DNA from: Argentina anserina
Lineage: Eukaryota > Streptophyta > Magnoliopsida > Rosales > Rosaceae
Assembly: GCF_933775445.1 (NCBI RefSeq)
Contig: NC_065876.1
Span: 28,024,001-28,088,000, forward strand
Direction of reading: 5' to 3'
DNA: 64,000 nucleotides
The position numbers and the translations under genes were made by a program. This document shows positions 12,870-25,043 of the stretch, piece by piece. The stretch's first letter is position 1, and the number at the start of each line of letters is the position of its first letter. The notes under the pieces were generated by a model. It searched no databases. It saw only the letters and a program-made list of their open reading frames with translations, and had not been told where the DNA came from.

Positions 12870-14789
12870 ATGAGTAATTTGAGAACAATTTGTAGGCCAC
12901 ACGCCGGCTTCACCTCCTTCATATGCTGCAGACATCAAGCTCGTTTCAGCTTTAGGGTTTCCTTTAAGCGTGGAAACCCTAATTACTCGCCTAGTCTCTC
13001 TCCGGCGACGTCGGATTTCGCGAGATTGAATCGGAGCGAGTCGTGGTTTGGAGCGAACCAGAGAAGGTCCATGGTTAGGGCTTCGAATTGGACCCACCCC
13101 CAGTCTCCCTATGAAACTCTTGGTAATTGGGTCCTTGTTCTTCATGTTAAAGTTGGAAGCTTTGAGTTTTGGAATTTCTGGGTCTCTGATATTTTCAGTG
13201 TTTGTGTTTTTGAAATTTGTTATATTTGGTGTTTGCAGAATTAGAGATGGATGCTGATGATGATCAGATAAAGGTGGCTTACAGAAGATTGGCCAAGTTT
13301 TACCATCCTGATGGTATGTTACCTTATCTTTACTGGAAATTGTTTTCAAATGTTTGAATTTTGTGTCTGTAGATTGCTAGTAAAATCAGAGGTAGACAGT
13401 GGAGTTAATGAGGAAGTGGTACATGTAAGGATCATTTGTTCGGTTAGTGGTAATGTATGAAGTCAATCCGTGAATTGTTGTACCTGATCCCAATTGGTTT
13501 TTGTTGGAGTAGCAGAGGAGCTCGGAATATATTTTAGAAATTGGCAAGTGAGGATTCGTAATTCTCATATGTAACTCTGCTGAATTTGAAGACAAGCAAA
13601 GACGGTTATAAAAATGTCATGAGGGGGGAGGCGGAGGAACAAGATTATGGCAAAGTAGGTCTTTAGGAATTAGATAATCATTAAGTAGAGAGTTGCGCTT
13701 TTCAGAAGCTCTACCTAAAGAGTTCTCGGGTTCACATGGTCTGGATGATTATTGAAGATGACTTTCTCTGTAGGACTGGAAGTGTAGTACAGTTGTCCTG
13801 TACTTTGTGTTGTATAGAAGTTTAAGTTAATGCGGCTGTCCTTCCTGTTTCCAGTTTATGATGGCAGAGGGACCTTGGAGGAGGGGGAAACGGCTGAAGC
13901 TAGGTTTATCAAGATTCAAGCTGCATATGAATTGCTTTTAGATGTCGAGAAGAGGGGCCAATATGACAGAGATAACCGAGTCAACCCTTTGAAAGTAAGT
14001 TTTGTAGTTCAAGTTTTTACTGCTCTGTACTTTCTTGCCTCTTATCTGAAAATAGCATTAATACATCTTGTTTGTAGTTGTATCGTTTTTGATCAACTGA
14101 TCGCTTGGACTTCTGTTTTTTGTTGTTTTGTAATCACTTTTTCATGTGCATTGTCATACAGGCATCTGAAGCATGGATGGAGTGGCTAATGAAAAAGCGG
14201 AAAGCTTTTGATCAACGAGGTGATATGGCAATAGCTGCTTGGGCTGAGCAACAACAGCGTGAGATGAATATCCGTGCACGTCGACTTTCTCGTTCCAAGG
14301 TATAGATTAATATATTTCTATCTTCTAATGACATCAAGCTAAGTGAAGATACATATCTAAACTAGATGTATAAAAAAAAACAGTAGATTTCACATTTGCA
14401 ACATTATAAGTTCTCCATTTTAACTACGTAAAATCAATGGCAACCACATACTCTACTAGCACCTTGACTGATCAAGCACTATGTTCGATCAAAAACTTTA
14501 GTCAGGCCCCCCTATCATGATTTCAATCTTTTTGTTAGCATACACAATTATATCATGGGTCAATACACTGGACATCCAGGTCGACCCTTATGAAGAGAAG
14601 AAAATCCTGGCGAGAGAAAGGAAGGCCTCTGCTGAGTATTTCTCCAGTACGCTAAAGCGGCATACATTAGTGTTAAAGAAAAGAGACATCATGAGAAGGA
14701 AAGCAGAGGAAGATAAAAAAAAGATCATTGGTCAGCTTTTAGCAGCAGAAGGACTCGAGCTTGACACAGATGAGGAAGAAAATCAGTAA
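12870..14789 (+). CDS. Chloroplast-type DnaJ (J-domain) protein
   Basis: Five exons: 12870-13122, 13239-13313, 13855-13994, 14162-14299 and 14580-14789. All have GT/AG borders and matching phases, giving 271 aa. Residues 1 to about 65 are rich in Ser, Arg and Phe and poor in acidic residues, as in a plastid transit peptide. The J-domain follows the motif SPYETLELE, with the HPD triad at residues 107-109 and an unusually long helix II-III loop (GRGTLEEGETAEARF). The C-terminal half is a charged helix-rich segment (DPYEEKK, KRHTLVLKKRD) ending in an acidic tail. J-proteins stimulate the ATPase of Hsp70 partners; the likely site is the stroma. The sequence resembles a single-J-domain family found across plants (Arabidopsis At5g59610 as I recall it), with no zinc-finger region. 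No specific client is known to me. Confidence 0.9.
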
Positions 14790-14838
14790 TGAAGATTCCG
14801 ACTCATCACCAAGAATTGTATTATTAGCATACCCACAA

Positions 14839-14877
14839 GCTGCAGAGGAACTTGAGCTTGACACAGATGAAGAAGAA
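14839..14877 (+). repeat. Second copy of the acidic-tail coding segment
   Basis: Just after the J-domain stop codon, bases 14839-14877 repeat the last coding bases (about 14744-14780) with few changes. The first copy codes AAEGLELDTDEEE and the second AAEELELDTDEEE. The second copy is open from 14839 to a stop near 15042 but in another frame. It may be a relic of a small duplication or an alternative 3-prime exon. Confidence 0.75.
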
Positions 14878-14899
14878 ACCCTGGATGAAAAATTACTCA

Positions 14900-16889
14900 T
14901 TGCCTTCTACATTTGTATTATAGCATACCATATAGATTGTCCCATCAGTATTAGTTTTTACCTGCAGAAACATTATACAACTTTGTATATATCTTTACGT
15001 TGCAGAAAATGGACTCAATTTATGGGAGATATTCATTTTTGAGGGGAAAGTATACGGAGTTCATTCATGCTCATTTATAGTCGTCCATACTAGTAGAAAC
15101 TAGAAACTATTTGTAGTCATGAGATACACTCTCCATGGGAACCACCCGTAATCACCTTTAGAATGACCACCTAATGTTTCTTTCTTCAGTCAGTGGAGGT
15201 TCCTGCAATTTTGATGTCCGTTCATCCTATTGTTGGTTTGTATCCCGAACTGAGAGACCGAAACTTTTGCCGAGGATCTCACTCACTAAGTCACTATACA
15301 ATTCATTTCTAAACACCACACCTGTTAGCCGTTGTTCTCCACTTTACTACTCAAATACTAACTCAATGGTATATCGCACATTTCGCATATAAGCTAATCG
15401 TTTCTTTGTTTGTTTGCAAGATTGTTTTCAGTGTCCACACATCTATGTACTAATCCGATCATGACATGGAATGCAAGGGATGATCTGGGATTTCTTATTG
15501 CCTTTTTCCGAAGGAATTGAGGAGCTGTAAGCATCGGCTATTCCTCTCTTGAAAGGGAATCTTAGAGTGCCTATGCATCTCTTCTGATACTTTCGGTATC
15601 AATGCTTGCTTTCTCCAGCACGCCTAGTTTAAGATCTTTCAAGACAGTAAGTCCTGATAACTACAAGTGTGTTCGATCTGCATTACCTTAACCTGTGTAC
15701 TTATGTATGTACATTACTCTTTGTTATCAAGGAAAGTCATGTACGCTACTTGGAAGAGGTGGAGGTCCATAGTAGCTCTAGATGGGAAAGGAAAAACATA
15801 ATGAATATCACCATATAGCATCTCCATTTTGCGTTGTTCGAATGTCCAACTAAAAAACTCACTATTTGGACTTTCACCGCGTAATTACACAAGTACAAAT
15901 TGATTTTGTTCAATCAAAGTCAATTATCATTTCCTCAACTCTTCAATTTAACTATAATCAACACATACATGATCATATGATGCCAATAGGGTTATATCTA
16001 AATTTAATCATCACTCATACTGATCTCATCTTTATGAACCAATTTAAATTAAATGATTTTATTCATTATACTGTATACCCTATGAGATCGGAAGCTGAGC
16101 TTTGGACTAACATCCATTGTTTGCTAAACCATGTAAAAAGTCTTGAAATATATAAGCATGATGAAAGATTAGTAGAAACTGGTCTACTATCAACATCCTT
16201 AAGAAAACAAAACACAGTAAACAATTGATCAATTATTAAGCATGAGCCTAGAAAGACAGAAAATCACATAGTAAATAATCAAAATCATCCTAACCACAGT
16301 ACTCAACTCATGTATAAAACACCAAACCTCGAGAAAATTGTTGACATCCTTTCATAAAATGTGAAAACACTCGGTTCACAAACCACTGACCATTTGGACC
16401 AACACTAATTTCCCTCACAAATGATAACTCAGTACAAAACTTCTCCTGCCAGTGTCTACATATTCCCATTCTACCACACTGCTCCACAAGGGCATATACC
16501 ACACATTGAATTCTTAAGTACTCTCCTCAGTTTCCTTAGTAACATTCATTTAATCCCACATGTGCAAATAAGCTCCAACCACTTCAATCCTGCATCAATA
16601 AAGCTACTACACTTTTTTTAAAAAAAACAATATACAAACTATACATACTAAACAAGTAATAGAGCAGAACAGTTTTTTTTTTTTTGCATTATTCGATAAA
16701 TACCTGCAAATCTCCTGTTGAGATCAAGCTGGGAGTGAAACCTATTCCTTGAATCCTTTCGATAGCATGGAAGAACTGGTAAAATTGTTGTTCGGCTCCT
16801 CCAAAGTGTAGTTCTCTTGTAGTTAGGAGCGTTGAGACAGTTGAGAACTCATAGAGGTCTAAGAATCTGTGTTGACGAAGTAATATCAT
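14900..16889. other. Intergenic, no gene recognised
   Basis: Contains the 3-prime flank of the J-domain gene, then AT-rich DNA with short frames only. A minus frame at 16689-16889 (66 aa) and another at 16308-16502 have no recognisable motif and no supporting splice pattern. Confidence 0.5.
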
Positions 16890-18127
16890 GGTGTCCCACC
16901 GGTTGTAGTAACAAAGGTGGAGGTTGGAGGTGATTCTAAGTTAGTTGTTGATGCGGTTAATCAGAGGCGGATTTACCCTATGAAAGGGGTGACTCAAGCA
17001 TCCCCCAACCAATATGAAAAAAAAATCTAGTATTAATTTTTTTTTTATTTAAGCTTGGCTTATAATGAAGCATCCTCACTACCCCAAGTCCCCTATAAGA
17101 CTTCCTCTGTACAATTGTACTTATGCTTGTATCTTTGTTATTAGAATGCTAATGTCTGATATAAGTATTGTTTTTCAATGATTATAGTTATCTATTAGAA
17201 AAAGATGAAAAAAAAAGTCAAATTTTCAGCCAAAATTAATTAGTGTTCGAAACAAAAATTATTTTATGAAATGTAAAAAAAAATATTGCTTTGTGGTTTC
17301 CCTATGCCTTAAAGATTGATTTGTTTAGTTTTGACTATTCTTGTTTCTACATCAACCACTAAAAAGACATTTTCAAATATGAACATTGATTATCAAGAAT
17401 CAACTTAGAAGCAAGATGAGAGTTAAGTTTCTTGGTGATTATATAGTTCTTCATATTGAGAAAGAGAATGCTGGATGAGATTAAAAACAGTCGACTCTTA
17501 GAATTAGCTTAAGTTTTTTAGACTTTAATTTTAATTAATTGAATTCTCTCACACCATTAAGATTCTCGCCATTTTTCCCCTTTGGTTTAGAAGTTCAAGT
17601 ATCCCCAATATGGTGATCATAAATCCGCCACTGCGGTTAATGGTGCCTTACAACCCCTTGGAGATTACTCAAAATTTTCCGAGATATTAGAGCTTTAACT
17701 TCTAGCTTTGATTGTATTAGTTCTAAACATATCCATAGAGAAACAAATTTTGTAGCCGATGCTATTGCCGAACTTGGACATTCCTCTCTAGCTAGCTTGC
17801 TGGATTGAGGGAGTACCAAAGGGGGCCACAAGAACTTTGTTTTGTTTTTTTTTATGTTGCAAACTCTTGTTGCTCGAAAGGTTTTTCGATTTATGTGTCA
17901 TACACTAATTTATGGTCTTTTGGCGATGTGTGCTTTTTTTCGAATGCTTGTTTTATTTTTGGGTAGTTGTAGGTTTTTTGTTTTTCTATAATGAGGGTTA
18001 CTTGTCATAAATTGTAATGTGCCAGGTGATCTTGGATCACTATTTGTTGTCATAGGACAATTCAGCTTATGATGTATGTAGCCTTTTGAGTATGGTTTAA
18101 TGAATACTATATTTCTCAAAAAAAAAA
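16890..18127 (+). mobile_element. LINE 3-prime end with RNase H-like (RVT_3) remnant, split by a hAT element
   Basis: Translation of about 16915-16961 reads on into 17642-17810 once the hAT insertion is ignored. It gives an RNase H-like fragment with GDSKLVVDAVN and, further on, HRETNFVADAIAELGHSS. These match the plant reverse-transcriptase-like RNase H domain found at the end of LINE polyproteins. Stops interrupt the frame. A T-rich tail ends in an A run at 18118-18127 after TTTAATGAATACTATATTTCTC, the usual LINE finish. The 5-prime part is missing, as in most LINE copies. No target duplication was identified. Confidence 0.7.
16962..17633. mobile_element. Non-autonomous hAT element (672 bp)
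   Basis: Inverted ends CAGAGGCGGATTTA and, at the right, TAAATCCGCCACTG (reverse complement CAGTGGCGGATTTA) match the CAGnGGCGGA signature of plant Tip100/Ac-type hAT elements. Both sides are flanked by the 8-bp duplication CGGTTAAT (16954-16961 and 17634-17641), the length expected for hAT. The interior is AT-rich and has no transposase frame, so it would depend on a transposase elsewhere. Confidence 0.9.
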
Positions 18128-18341
18128 GCGCTCATTTGCAGTGCCCTATAGCTTTGAAAACTTGCCGCCAAGAGTGCCGTGTCCCATTGACGCTCACCAA
18201 ACAAATGAACATAGCATGCATTGAAAAAAAATTATTAAGCACGCACTCACTGGTGATGTTGTTCGGATTAAGATTTTCTTTTACAAATGCTGATCGAGTT
18301 GTTTTTTTTTCTCTACGAGTTGTGAGTATATCTTCCTACAA

Positions 18342-18428
18342 GCAGCATCAACTAGAAGGAGAATCGATAATATCTCGAATTTAAATTCAGCAGCATCAAC
18401 ATCAACCTGAGGGAGAATCGATAATATC
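18342..18428. repeat. Imperfect ~49-bp tandem duplication
   Basis: The unit AGCAGCATCAAC...GGAGAATCGATAATATC occurs at about 18342 and again at about 18390, the second with a few inserted bases. It produces an extra GATAATATC next to the element at 18429, so the apparent target duplication there must be read with care. Confidence 0.7.
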
Positions 18429-19019
18429 CTATGATGCACCAGTACGGGTACGGGATACGGATACGGGTACAGCATGATACGCGGATACGTTTTTTTTCTA
18501 GTATGTAGCGTTTTGGATACGTTTTGTAAAATAATATTTAATATATGTATAATAATTTCTAAAATTTGATCAAAAACAAGCAATTAAAAATTTATAACAC
18601 CTAAATCTCATCAATTCTACAATAAACATAACTACATAAGTCCATGAATTAACTACTTAAGTTCAACCAAAATAAAAAATAAGAAGTATTAAACATGATA
18701 TATAGAATGTGATGTCTTCCTCTCTTCAATCATCTTCATCCTCATTGTCAGATATTACACCCTCTAAGTCCAGAGAGAGAGAGAGTATGAGGCTGAAGAA
18801 AGTAGAAAGAATAGGTTTTATTAACCATTAAATGACAATTTTAACCTTGAACGTATCCAAATCGTATCCGGACCGTATCCGATGAGTTGACTGTGCAATA
18901 CATAGTTAGGATACGTTTTTCATCCATGGATACGTGTATATGGCGTATCTAGACCGTACATGTATCTGGTACGGGTACGATACGGACATACCTATATTTT
19001 GCCGTATCCATGCTTTATA
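18429..19019. mobile_element. Small DNA transposon with GGATACG subterminal repeats
   Basis: A 591-bp segment flanked on both sides by GATAATATC (18420-18428 and 19020-19028). Its ends are imperfect inverted repeats: left CTATGATGCACCAGTACGG, right reverse complement TATAAAGCATGGATACGG. Both ends are crowded with GGATACG/CGTATCC motifs, as in subterminal repeats of hAT or MULE elements. On the minus strand about 18727-18772 reads as a short acidic tail (VISDNEDEDD then stop), possibly a transposase relic. An 8- or 9-bp duplication leaves the superfamily open. Confidence 0.5.
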
Positions 19020-19662
19020 GATAATATCTCTAACTCTTCTAGAGTCCTAGTAAAACAACGTTACAGAGTGCCAAATGGATTTGTATACTTTCTGAAAACC
19101 AGACTAGGATTTAGATTTCCTCTCCTAATCGAAATAGGAGATATGCATTATAAAAGCTAAAAAGATGTCCAGGAGGTTGAAACTGAAAGATATCTGGCGA
19201 AACAAAATTTGGAGATGACGAGAGATAACAAGAGAACGAGAGGGAAGTACTCGTACAAAATTAGCAGTCCTGATGATGCAAAGAATACGCAGCTGATGGA
19301 ACTACCGATTGAGACACTGGTCGATATCCTTTTGAGACTGCCTGCAAAGTCAGTAGGCTGCGTCAAATGTGTCTCCAAAAGCTTGTTAAACATGGTGAGC
19401 AACATCTCATTCTCTACACTTCACACACGTTCACGTATTGCCACCTACTTGGCTGCTGCTGCTGCTGATCAAGTACCTCGACTTATGTGTTGCTCTCTTG
19501 ATAGTTCTTCAGTGACTTTGCAATCACTGAAATACAAGAACAATACCTTAACAAATGGCAGATATGCAATTACTATCTCTTCATTAACTCCTGGCTTTCT
19601 GTGTTTTGTTTTCTGCAACGTGTTTTGCTTGGGATTCAAGTATGGAGATTGCATGTTAATTA

Positions 19663-20322
19663 TGTTGGGAAATGAGGAAGAATGAACTGAAGAATAGAAA
19701 TCGAAATAACTCACAACTACAATCGAAAATAAAATAAAAGAGAACACTGGGATTTAACGTGGTTCGGCAAAATGCCTACGTCCACGGGTAGCAACAATAA
19801 AGAACCTCCCCTATACAGAGAAAGGTTACACTGAGAGAAACACTACTACAAGACTCACACTTGAAGGGATACACTCTCACACTTTATTTTGCTACACACA
19901 CAAAACTCTCTACTTAGAGTTTTCTCTCTATCTCTCACTCTTGATCACACACAAGATGATCTCTCACTTATTGTTCTTCTATATTTATTGCACCACTTCT
20001 CATGCCTTTATATAGGCAAACATCTTTGTGCAATTCATGCATTTGCATGTAACATGCATGGAAGCAAAGTCAATCTTCTTCCTTGATTCATGCTCAATGT
20101 TGGCATGCTCATCAATGCATTCTTCTTTATTTGTCAAACAAATCAACCACCCACCACCATAAGGTTGTAGATTTGTTTCTTACCTTCAACAAAGGTTGCT
20201 CCAAGTTTCAACAAAATCAACTCCATCAGTTAATGGTCACCAAAGCAATAGGTGTGCTTGATTTACTCATGTGAACATCACATAGTTTTCACACCTTCAT
20301 TAAGGAAGGACTGACCCTATCA
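19663..20322 (-). repeat. Left LTR (3-prime LTR of the copia element)
   Basis: 660 bp, plus strand TGTTGGGAAA to CCCTATCA. It begins inside the F-box coding frame, which stops 21 bases into the LTR. It pairs with the right LTR along its whole length with scattered substitutions. Confidence 0.97.
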
Positions 20323-20336
20323 ATCTCCCCCTCCCG
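20323..20336 (-). other. Polypurine tract of the copia element
   Basis: On the minus strand the sequence reads CGGGAGGGGGAGAT directly before the 3-prime LTR. This is the expected position and composition of the plus-strand primer. Confidence 0.9.
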
Positions 20337-23300
20337 ACTTAGATGGAGGATGCGCCATTCTAGACGCGCTTCTGCAGAACTCGAACTTCTCATTCGGTAG
20401 AGACTTTGTCATCATATCCGAACTGTACTTGTCTGTATGAATTTTCTTTAGCAGCATTTCCTTAGCTTCGAGCACATCACGTATACAGTGATACCTCACA
20501 TCAATGTGCTTTGACCTCGAGTGAAAACTCAAATTTTTGCTCAAGTGAATCGCGCTTTGACTGTCACAATGCAAGACAAACTCTTGTTGTGTATGACCCA
20601 ATTCCTGTAGGAATCTCTTCAACTACAAAATATCTTTGCACGCTTCCGTAGCTGTAATATACTCTGCTTCTGTAGTTGACAAAGCAACACATTTTTGTAG
20701 CTTTGATTGCCACGAGACAGCTCCCCCTGAAAACGTGATCAGGTATCCGGATGTGGACTTTCTCGTGTCAATATCCTCGGCCATATCTGCATCTGTGTAG
20801 CCAACTAGTTCAGACTTGCCACTTCCAAAGCATAGACTCATCTTTGAAGTTCCTCGCAAGTATCTCATAATCCACTTGACAGCATTCCAGTGCTCCTTGC
20901 TTGGATTAGATAAGAATCTGCTAACAACACCAACTGCATGTGTTATGTCTGGTCTAGTACAAACCATCGCGTACAAACCATCGCGTACATCAAGCTCCCT
21001 ACTGTTGAGGCATATGGCATTGTTGCCATTTTTTCCTCCTCCTTCTGACTCCTAGGACTCTGCTTTGAGCTGAGCTTCATGTGACTAGCAAGTGGAGTAG
21101 CAACTGGTTTTGCTTTCTCCATGTGGAAACGCTCTAGTACCTTATCAATGTACTTTTCTTGTGATAACCACAATTTCTTGTTCCCACGATCACGGGCAAT
21201 CTCCATACCCAAAATCTGCTTGGCTGGTCTCAAATCCTTCATATCAAAGGACTTTGATAAATCTGTCTTTAACTGCTGAATCATAGCAGTATCTTTGCCA
21301 ACAATTAACATATCATCTACATAAAGTAGTAAGATAATAAAATTACCTCCAACGGGTTGTTGAATATAAACACACGGATCTGCTGACGTTCTTTTGCACC
21401 AATGACTCACCATGAAAGAGTCAAACTTCTTATACCATTGTCTTGGTGCTTGCTTCAATCCGTACAAGCTTTTCTTCAACTTGCAAACCATATGCTCATT
21501 TCCATTGACTTCGAAACCTTCTAGTTGCTCCATATATATTTCTTCATATAAATCACCATGAAGAAATACAGTCTTCACGTTCATCTGCTCCACCTCTAGA
21601 TCCATGCTCGCATCCATGCCCAAAATGACTCTAATCGAAGTCATCTTGACAACATGTGAGAAAATCTCATCAAAATCAATTCCTTCTTTCTGGCAGAATC
21701 CTTTGACAACTAAGCGAGCCTTGAACTTTGTCAGTTTCTCATTCTCATCTCGCTTTAACTTTAACACCCACTTATTCTTGAGTGCTTTTCGGCCTTTAGG
21801 AAGCTTCATTAACTCATAAGTGTCGTTCTTTAGTAAAGACTTCATCTTAGACTCCATGGCTAGCCTCCATTTGTCGTGGTCTTGATGAATCTTTGCTTCT
21901 CTGTAACTTTCAGGTCACTGGTCAAAAGGATGTAATTTGCATAAGGATCATCTCCATCATTAGTCACCAAAATATATTGAGATGATGGATACTTGGTGGA
22001 TGGAATTTGCCTCCTAGTGCTTCTACGAACAAAAACTTGATTATTCACATGCTGCTCCCCCTGATCAAACTCCCCTTCATCTTCGATTTCAGCATCTCCC
22101 GTGTCAGGTACATTTTCAACTTTATCACCTTGCAGCCCAACGTTGTATTCCTGCTGCAATGGTGAATCATAAATGCGACTATCACTTGTTGCATTTGGTA
22201 GTACCTCTTTGTCGAAATCTGCAATAGATTAGTCTTCATGGAACACCACATCTCTGTTTCTTATAAATTTCTTCGTCTTTGGATTCCACAACCGGTAGCC
22301 AAACTCTTCTTCACCATAGCCGACAAATATGCATGGTGTCGCCTTATCATCCAGCTTTTTCCTATGCTCCTTGGATACAAGTGCGAATACTTTACATCCA
22401 AATACTCTTAAATGTGAGTAGGATGCATCTTTCCCGGTCCAGACTTCATTTGGAGTCTTAAATTCTAAAGGTACACACGGTGCTCTGTTGATTAGGTAGC
22501 ACGCAGTCTTCACAGCTTCTCCTCAAAATTCTTTTGATAATTTTTCCATCTTCAACATGCATCTGACTTTCTCCATAATGGTACGGTTCATCCGCTCTGA
22601 TACGCCATTATGTTGAGGGGTTCCAGGAACTGTCTTCTCATGTCTGATACCATGCTTTGCACAATAATCTCTAAATTCGTGCACTATGTACTCTCTGCCA
22701 TTATCACTACGAAGACACTTCAATTTTCTTCCAGTCTCCCTTTCCACCATAGTGTGGAAAATTGTAAATGTCGGGAACACCTGGTCTTTGGATTTCAACA
22801 AATAAACCAAGCATCATCGATATAAGTAACAAAATACTTATGCATACCTAATGATTCTTCTTCCATCGGGCCACACACATCTGAATGTACAAGATCTAAA
22901 ATATTTTCTTTCCTAGTGAAAGTCTTTGAAAAACTAATTTTCTTATGCTTGCCATATAAACAATAATCACAAGAGTCTAGTGAGTTACCTTTAGTAACAG
23001 GAATTAGCGACTTCTTTGCCAACAACTGCAGTCCTTTCTCACTCATGTGGCCAAGACGTCTATGCCACAAACTTAGAGAATATTCCTCGTCTGCATTCAA
23101 CTCACTCTTGCATATCTTTCCATAGGTCTTGTAGAGTGTGCAACACATTTTTCCTCTAGCAACTACAAGAGATCCCTTGGTAAGCTTCCACTTTCCATCA
23201 CCACCATGATGATGAAAGCCTTGTCGATCAAGTACACCAGTTGACATAAGATTGAGACGTAGACCAGGAACATGTCTCACATCTTTCAACAATAACTGAC

Positions 23301-24330
23301 AGCCCACATATGTCTGCAAGCAAATATCTCCAATCCCAGCAATATTGGAGTAGCTGTCATTGCCCATCTTCACTTTACCAAAGTCACCTGCTTTGTACGT
23401 AGTGAAGAACTCTACGTGAGAAGTGGCATGAAACGAGGCTCCAGAATCAACGATCCATTGAACTCCAGGATTATCTACTAGTAGACATTCACCTCCAAGT
23501 GACAGGAACTCACACTCATTATGAGACACCGCAGCAGCAACATTGTTTGTGTCCTCCTTTTGTTGATGAGTAGTGTCTTCTCTTGCTTCTTTGAATTCCC
23601 GCTTCAATTTGTTACAAATTTTCTTCATGTGGCCTGAAAGACCACAATGATGACTCTTTCCGTTGAACCTTGTTCTGGATTTGCTAATACTCCTTTCGTG
23701 ACCTCTGGGTCCTTTGCTCTTGCTCCTTCCTCTCCTCTCCGCAACGAAGAATTGACCATTTTCTGAACTTGATGAAGAACTCCTTCTTGTTTCTTCGTTC
23801 AACATATTATCTTTAATATTTTCCATAGATAATACACCATTAGGAGCAGAGTTATTTACAGTGACAACAAATGTCTCCCAGTTATCTAGTAACGACCCGA
23901 GCAGCAACAACGCTTGTAACTCATCATCAATCTTCATGGTCATCGTGGCTAATTGATTGATTACACTCTGAAAGTTGTTGAGGTGCTCGGTCACTCGAAC
24001 GTCTCCCCGATACTTCATGTTGATGAGCTCTTTAATGAGAAAAGCTTTCTTAGCAGTAGTCTTTTTTTTCAAATAAGGACTCCAGCTTCAACCAAAGCTC
24101 ATGCGCGCTGGTTTCATTGGCAACATGGTGAAACACACTTTCGTCCACCCATTCACGAATATGACCGATGGCTTTGCGGTTCATCTTCGTCCGAATTGCT
24201 AGTGAAATCTCACTTGGCTTGGCATCGTCTCTCTCGATTGGCTCATGCAAATCTTTGCAATAGAGAATATCCTCTATTCTCGGCTTCCAGGTAATTCAGT
24301 TGGAGTGGTTGAGTCTGATCATGGTACTCC
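20323..24330 (-). pseudogene. Degenerate copia gag-pol
   Basis: Read on the minus strand. The gag start (about 24330-24050) has the WKPRIEDILYC motif, then a shift near an A/T run at about 24062. The frame 24072-22795 holds the rest of gag, a zinc-knuckle-like motif, the protease motif DSGAS, the pre-integrase zinc region (LWHRRLGHMS) and the start of integrase. Integrase continues at 22810-22523 and 22513-22229 after further breaks. Reverse transcriptase lies at 21857-20943 with the YVDD active-site motif, and RNase H at 20976-20623 and 20622-20320, split by a stop. The zinc knuckle reads SHHC where the family has C-x2-C, so its first Cys is lost. A 14-nt tandem duplication at about 20958-20985 causes the break between reverse transcriptase and RNase H. 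No intact polyprotein is possible. Confidence 0.95.
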
Positions 24331-24370
24331 GTGATCCTTCCATTCTAGCAGCTCCCAGTCAGAACCAGGA

Positions 24371-24382
24371 GCTCTGATACCA
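24371..24382 (-). other. Primer-binding site (initiator tRNA-Met)
   Basis: On the minus strand TGGTATCAGAGC follows the 5-prime LTR after one base. It is complementary to the 3-prime end of plant initiator tRNA-Met, the usual primer of copia elements. Confidence 0.95.
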
Positions 24383-24383
24383 C

Positions 24384-25043
24384 TGTTGGGGAATGCGGAA
24401 GAATGAACTGAAGAATGGAAATCGAAATAACTCACAACCACAAGCGAAAATAAAATGAAAGAGAACACCGGGATTTAACGTGGTTCGGCAAAATACCTAC
24501 GTCCACGGGTAGCAACAATAAAGAACCTCCACTATACGAAGAAAGGTTACACCGAGGGAAACACTACTACAAGACTCACACTTGAAGGGATACATTCTCA
24601 CACTTTATTTTGCTACACACACAAAACTCTCTACTTGGAGTTTTCTCTCTATCTCTCACTCTTGATCACACACAAGATGATCTCTCCCTTATTGTTCTTC
24701 TATATTTATTGCACCACTTCTCATGCCTTTATATAGGCAAACATATTTGTGCAATTCATGCATTTGCATGTAACATGCATGGAAGCAAAGTCAATCTTCT
24801 TCCTTGATTCATGCTCAATGTTAGCATGCTCATCAATGCATTCTTCTTTCTTTGTTAAACAAATCAACCACCTACCACCATAAGGTTGTAGATTTGTTTC
24901 TTACCTTCAACAAAGGTTGCTCCAAATTTCAACAAAACCAACTCCATCAATTAATGGTCACCAAAGCAATAGGTGTGCTTGATTTACTCATGTGAACATC
25001 ACATAGTTTTCCCACCTTCATTAAGGAATGATTGATCCTATCA
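24384..25043 (-). repeat. Right LTR (5-prime LTR of the copia element)
   Basis: 660 bp, plus strand TGTTGGGGAA to TCCTATCA. Its right flank AATTA matches the left flank of the other LTR, and the F-box frame resumes immediately after. Confidence 0.97.

Larger units (their letters stand above)
19663..25043 (-). mobile_element. Ty1/copia LTR retrotransposon, Tork/Tnt1-type, degenerate
   Basis: A complete element of 5381 bp on the minus strand. LTRs 19663-20322 and 24384-25043 are each 660 bp with TG...CA ends, flanked by the perfect 5-bp duplication AATTA (19658-19662 and 25044-25048). A primer-binding site and polypurine tract sit at the expected places. The gag-pol order (gag, protease, integrase, reverse transcriptase, RNase H) defines Ty1/copia, and the protein resembles the Tork/Tnt1 lineage. 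The LTRs differ at roughly 4-5 percent of sites by eye, pointing to an insertion on a scale of one to a few million years at commonly used plant rates. Several frameshifts and stops make it non-autonomous. Confidence 0.97.

Noticed and set aside
12804..13349. 181-aa minus frame
   Set aside because: Antisense of the first J-domain exons and intron; the plus strand carries the conserved protein with correct splice sites.
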